From positions 1 to 10,116 of the forward strand of contig JAIELM010000034.1 in NCBI GenBank assembly GCA_019752975.1: a stretch of DNA of 10,116 nt, written 5' to 3'. Below, in pieces: positions 7,629-10,116 of the stretch; the first letter of the stretch is position 1, and the number at the start of each line of letters is the position of its first letter. A model generated the notes under the pieces. That model was not told where the DNA came from. It ran no database searches and saw only the letters and a program-made list of their open reading frames with translations. The stretch is from Undibacterium sp. Its GTDB lineage: Bacteria > Pseudomonadota > Gammaproteobacteria > Burkholderiales > Burkholderiaceae_D. The translations under genes were made by a program, and so were the position numbers.

Positions 7629-7640
7629 CTCAGCGCTGAG
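7629..7640. repeat. Perfect 12-bp palindrome upstream of the transporter gene
   Basis: CTCAGCGCTGAG is its own reverse complement and lies 68 bases before the transporter ATG. A TGTATCTG direct repeat (7602-7609 and 7619-7626) sits just before it. A weak promoter-like pair follows, TTGCTT (7652-7657) and AATAGT (7675-7680) with a 17-bp spacer. Placed here the palindrome could be an operator for the transporter-sulfurtransferase pair; no bound regulator can be named. Confidence 0.35.
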
Positions 7641-7708
7641 AGACTGTAGATTTGCTTCACTTTCATCGTCGTTGAATAGTCAGGTTTTTTGGTTTTTAGG
7701 ATGGATTA

Positions 7709-8599
7709 ATGCAAGCATTATGGATGTTGGGCGCGACTTTTCTGTTTTCTTTGATGGGAGTTTGCGTCAAGCTTGCTTCTGAAACTTATAGCACTGCCGA
7801 GATTGTCACTTATCGCGGCTTGATTGGTGTAGTTGGGATGTTTCTGCTTTTAAAATGGCAGAAGGGAAGCTTAAAAACACCGTGGATTGCAGGACACGCT
7901 TGGCGCGGTTTATTCGGTACGGTGTCTTTGTGGATGTGGTTTTATTCCATGTCTAAACTGCCCTTGTCTTTGGCGGTGACACTGAGTTATATGTCTTCGA
8001 TTTGGGTGGCGGTCATCCTATTCATTATGTCGTTTTGGCAAAGCCGCGGCAAACATACCGTACATCTTTCGCCTAAGTTACTGATCTCCATCCTGATGGG
8101 ATTTGTTGGCGTAGTTTTGTTACTCCGTCCTACCATACGTCCTGATCAGTTCGGCGATAGCATGATAGCCCTGTGCGCGGGTTTTATTGCTGCCTTGGCG
8201 TACATTCAGGTGAGGCAAATGGGGGTGCGTGGCGAACCAGAATACCGTGTAGTATTTTACTTTTCAGCCGTTTGTGCGCTTGCTGGTGCGCTTGGACAAA
8301 TTCTGCACTCCAACCAATTGGTGACGCAACATGGTGGGTCATTGGTCGAGGCGAGGGGCTTACTTTTGTTACTCGGCGTAGGCATCACCGCGACTGTTGC
8401 GCAACTAGCGATGACGCGTGCTTATCGCCTGGGTAATCCTTTGGTGGCGGCCAATCTACAGTATGTGGGCATCGTGTTTTCTAGTACACTCGACATTTGG
8501 ATTTGGCATGTTAGTCTTAGCTGGATCAGTTGGATTGGTATGGTCGTAATACTTGCCAGCGGCATGTTGGCTTCTTCTTATAGTAGTAAGAATTCTTAA
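7709..8599 (+). CDS. DMT superfamily (EamA) inner-membrane transporter
   Basis: The 296-residue product is almost entirely hydrophobic and fits ten transmembrane helices as two EamA repeats, about 1-140 and 150-290. Probable helices lie near 3-20, 33-49, 66-83, 88-108, 123-140, 151-168, 180-198, 216-234, 245-265 and 272-290. Typical family features are the short first helix, YRGLIG at the second helix, the repeat-1 end GFVGVVLLLRP and TRAYRLGNPLVAANLQY before the ninth helix. Such proteins export or take up metabolites such as amino acids, nucleobases or S-adenosylmethionine; the substrate cannot be told. The ATG at 7709 has AGGA (7698-7701) seven bases upstream. The gene ends 14 bp before the sulfurtransferase start, so the two probably share a transcript. 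Confidence 0.9.
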   Translation: MQALWMLGATFLFSLMGVCVKLASETYSTAEIVTYRGLIGVVGMFLLLKWQKGSLKTPWIAGHAWRGLFGTVSLWMWFYSMSKLPLSLAVTLSYMSSIWVAVILFIMSFWQSRGKHTVHLSPKLLISILMGFVGVVLLLRPTIRPDQFGDSMIALCAGFIAALAYIQVRQMGVRGEPEYRVVFYFSAVCALAGALGQILHSNQLVTQHGGSLVEARGLLLLLGVGITATVAQLAMTRAYRLGNPLVAANLQYVGIVFSSTLDIWIWHVSLSWISWIGMVVILASGMLASSYSSKNS

Positions 8600-8613
8600 T
8601 TCGAGGACTAGGT

Positions 8614-9537
8614 ATGTTTGATACGCTCATTACGGCTGCGCAATTAGCACAACAGGTGGCACAAAATTCACAAGAAAAAGTACAAAAGGAAAATCTGGTG
8701 ATCGTCGATTGCCGACATGATTTGATGGATGTCGATGCAGGAAGAAACGCTTACTTGCAAGGGCATATCGAAGGCGCTCAATTTGTTCATCTAGATCAAG
8801 ATTTATCTGGTAAAAAATTCTCGGACAACGGTGTTTTTCTTGGGCGGCACCCCTTGCCCAGCACCGAGAATTTGCTAATGACTTTGCGTCACTTGGGTAT
8901 TAATGATGATAGTCAAGTAGTCGCTTATGATGCGCATGGCGGCATGTTTGCGGCGCGTTTATGGTGGTTGCTACGGTCCTTGGGACATCGTGCTGTGGCA
9001 GTCTTAGATGGTGGATTGTCGGCGTGGACAAGTGCAGGACATTCACTCCAAGTCGAAGTCGTGACTGCGCAGATTGGTCATTTGCAGCAGCGTACAAGTC
9101 TTACCACGCAAGTGGATGTGCTAGGTGTGCTGGCAAATATGCGACTGCCTTCAGCGGAGCAGCGTCTAGTGGTCGATGCGCGCGCGCCAGATCGGTTTCG
9201 CGGTGAAAATGAAAGCATTGATCCTGTAGGAGGGCATATTCCTTCTGCGGTTAATCGCTTCTTCAAAGACAATTTGCAGGCAGAGGGACGATTTAAAGCG
9301 GTTGCGCAATTACGTCAAGAATGGCAAACAGTATTGAGTAATTCAAATTTAAGCAATCCAAATGGCCAAGTGAGTGACTCAAGTAAAGCGATTATGCAAT
9401 GTGGATCCGGTGTCACCGCTTGCCATAATATTTTGGCATTAGAGGTGGCAGGTTTAAGTGGCGCAGCACTTTATCCCGGTTCTTGGAGTGAATGGTGCGC
9501 CGATCCGACGCGACCAGTCAGTCCTACGAGGAATTAA
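8614..9537 (+). CDS. sseA: 3-mercaptopyruvate sulfurtransferase (two-domain rhodanese)
   Basis: The 307 residues hold an inactive N-terminal rhodanese domain (about 5-145) and a catalytic C-terminal one (about 165-300). The active loop CGSGVTA with Cys263 is the form typical of 3-mercaptopyruvate sulfurtransferases; thiosulfate-specific enzymes usually have CRKGVTA. The enzyme moves sulfur from 3-mercaptopyruvate to cyanide or thiol acceptors, giving pyruvate. Other family marks are DARAPDRFRGE (188-198), DPVGGHIPSAVN (203-214) and LYPGSWSEWCADPTRPV (286-302). A Ser/Asn-rich stretch near 242-257 just before the active-site strand looks like a small linker insertion. The ATG at 8614 has AGGA (8604-8607) six bases upstream. 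The spacing to the transporter suggests co-transcription, so the exporter might act on a sulfur compound, but this is only a guess from position. Confidence 0.94.
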   Translation: MFDTLITAAQLAQQVAQNSQEKVQKENLVIVDCRHDLMDVDAGRNAYLQGHIEGAQFVHLDQDLSGKKFSDNGVFLGRHPLPSTENLLMTLRHLGINDDSQVVAYDAHGGMFAARLWWLLRSLGHRAVAVLDGGLSAWTSAGHSLQVEVVTAQIGHLQQRTSLTTQVDVLGVLANMRLPSAEQRLVVDARAPDRFRGENESIDPVGGHIPSAVNRFFKDNLQAEGRFKAVAQLRQEWQTVLSNSNLSNPNGQVSDSSKAIMQCGSGVTACHNILALEVAGLSGAALYPGSWSEWCADPTRPVSPTRN

Positions 9538-9721
9538 CCCAGATTTTGCATTAGGCGCACTTTTGGTGCTATTTGAGTGCTGACGGCGCATTTTCGGTCA
9601 TTTTTCGTGCACTTCGTTGCTTTTTTGTTTTACATAGCTCGCTATTTGCGCCTCATTCTCACAAAAATTGTCTCGAAAAGTGCATCCATCATCATCTCAA
9701 ATCCTAATGGAAATTCTGGGA
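9538..9721. other. Convergent intergenic region between sseA and the ZIP gene
   Basis: This spacer separates two converging genes. It is AT-rich with T runs at 9600-9605 and 9621-9626, but I see no strong hairpin placed just before either. GCAC (9557-9560) and GTGC (9566-9569) form only a 4-bp stem. A short open frame here on the + strand (9577-9771) has no ribosome site or family resemblance and runs into the ZIP gene, so it is not called. Confidence 0.5.
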
Positions 9722-9734
9722 TTAATGATGATGG
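9686..9734. repeat. Inverted repeat spanning the ZIP stop codon
   Basis: CCATCATCAT (9686-9695) is the exact reverse complement of ATGATGATGG (9725-9734). A second inner pair, AATCC (9700-9704) with GGATT (9719-9723), extends the possible stem. The right arm includes the codons for the three terminal histidines of the ZIP protein and its stop. It may fold in the 3' end of the transcript, but no clear T tract follows on the - strand. Confidence 0.45.
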
Positions 9735-10116
9735 CGTGTCACAAATAATACTAAAATTACACCGCAAGTAATCAAAATAATTTGCGGTACCGTTTCTTTT
9801 AAGGTCGCTCTGCGTTGCATTTGCGGCATTAAATCACTGACCGCGATATAGATAAAACCAGAAGACGCTAATACCAAAACATAGGGGATGAGCGAGCTCG
9901 CTTTATCTAAGGTAAAGTAACCCAAGACCCCACCAAGTACAGCCATTAAACTACATAGCAGATTGTAGAGATAGGCGCGTTTACGTGAAAAACCTGCATT
10001 CAGTAGCACGATAAAATCCCCAATTTCCTGTGGGATTTCATGCGCAATAATCGCTAAAGAAGTCACTAAGCCCAGACCTGGATCAGCTAAAAACGCTGCT
10101 GCAATCAGAATTCCAT
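9722..10116 (-). CDS. ZIP-family divalent metal transporter (C-terminal part, 5' end outside window)
   Basis: The frame stays open leftward from the window edge, reading GILIAAAFLADPGLGL and then VTSLAIIAHEIPQEIGDF. The GTG at 10064-10066 is therefore internal, not the start. HEIPQEIGDF is the conserved metal-binding signature of the fifth helix of ZIP transporters; the preceding segment fits the end of the fourth helix. These inner-membrane proteins bring Zn, Fe or similar divalent metals into the cytoplasm. Further helices follow near LYNLLCSLMAVLGGVLGYF, IPYVLVLASSGFIYIAVSDLMP and IILITCGVILVLFV, giving the usual eight-helix end. The chain finishes TRHHH, a small His cluster that could be on the periplasmic side. 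The metal cannot be told from sequence. Confidence 0.92.
   Translation of the reverse strand, partial: GILIAAAFLADPGLGLVTSLAIIAHEIPQEIGDFIVLLNAGFSRKRAYLYNLLCSLMAVLGGVLGYFTLDKASSLIPYVLVLASSGFIYIAVSDLMPQMQRRATLKETVPQIILITCGVILVLFVTRHHH

Noticed and set aside
7295..7666. - strand frame of 123 codons overlapping the Rieske 3' end
   Set aside because: It covers the conserved iron-ligand region of the Rieske gene in antisense and the spacer hairpins; the product has no recognisable motif.
9577..9771. 64-codon + strand open frame in the sseA-ZIP spacer
   Set aside because: No ribosome site, low-complexity residues, and its end overlaps the well-supported ZIP gene on the other strand.

Overview
The window looks like ordinary chromosome from a betaproteobacterium of the order Burkholderiales. 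The best guess is an Oxalobacteraceae-type organism such as Undibacterium or a relative. This rests on three things: roughly even base composition, the gene order xseB-ispA-dxs with a Rieske oxygenase on the opposite strand close by (an arrangement I recall from Burkholderiales), and protein wording typical of that order. The genus is a guess from memory, not a search result.

Layout. The left edge (to 455) holds the end of a DEAD-box RNA helicase on the + strand. A long perfect hairpin with A and T tracts (about 499-540) ends it and the facing operon together. On the - strand, positions 3566 to 557, lies a compact operon xseB-ispA-dxs. It encodes the exonuclease VII small subunit, farnesyl diphosphate synthase and 1-deoxy-D-xylulose-5-phosphate synthase. 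The genes overlap by 4 bp and 1 bp, so they are probably translationally coupled. An AT-rich divergent spacer (3567-3876) follows.

On the + strand come a large DUF1631 protein of unknown function (3877-6189), a Rieske-type ring-hydroxylating oxygenase alpha subunit (6383-7498), a ten-helix DMT/EamA-family exporter (7709-8599) and, 14 bp later, a two-domain 3-mercaptopyruvate sulfurtransferase (8614-9537). Facing these from the right edge is the C-terminal part of a ZIP-family metal transporter (- strand, 9722 to the window end).

How the genes relate. Dxs makes DXP, the first MEP-pathway intermediate, and IspA condenses the C5 products to farnesyl diphosphate, so these two serve one pathway. 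XseB is a nuclease subunit that shares the transcript. The + strand genes do not form an obvious single pathway. The transporter and sulfurtransferase are probably co-transcribed.

I see no phage, insertion sequence, CRISPR array, RNA gene or defence system, and no convincing new multi-gene system. The points most worth a second look are a perfect 10-copy CAAGCA hexamer tract inside the DUF1631 gene, the uncharacterised DUF1631 and Rieske genes beside the isoprenoid operon, and several inverted repeats in the spacers.
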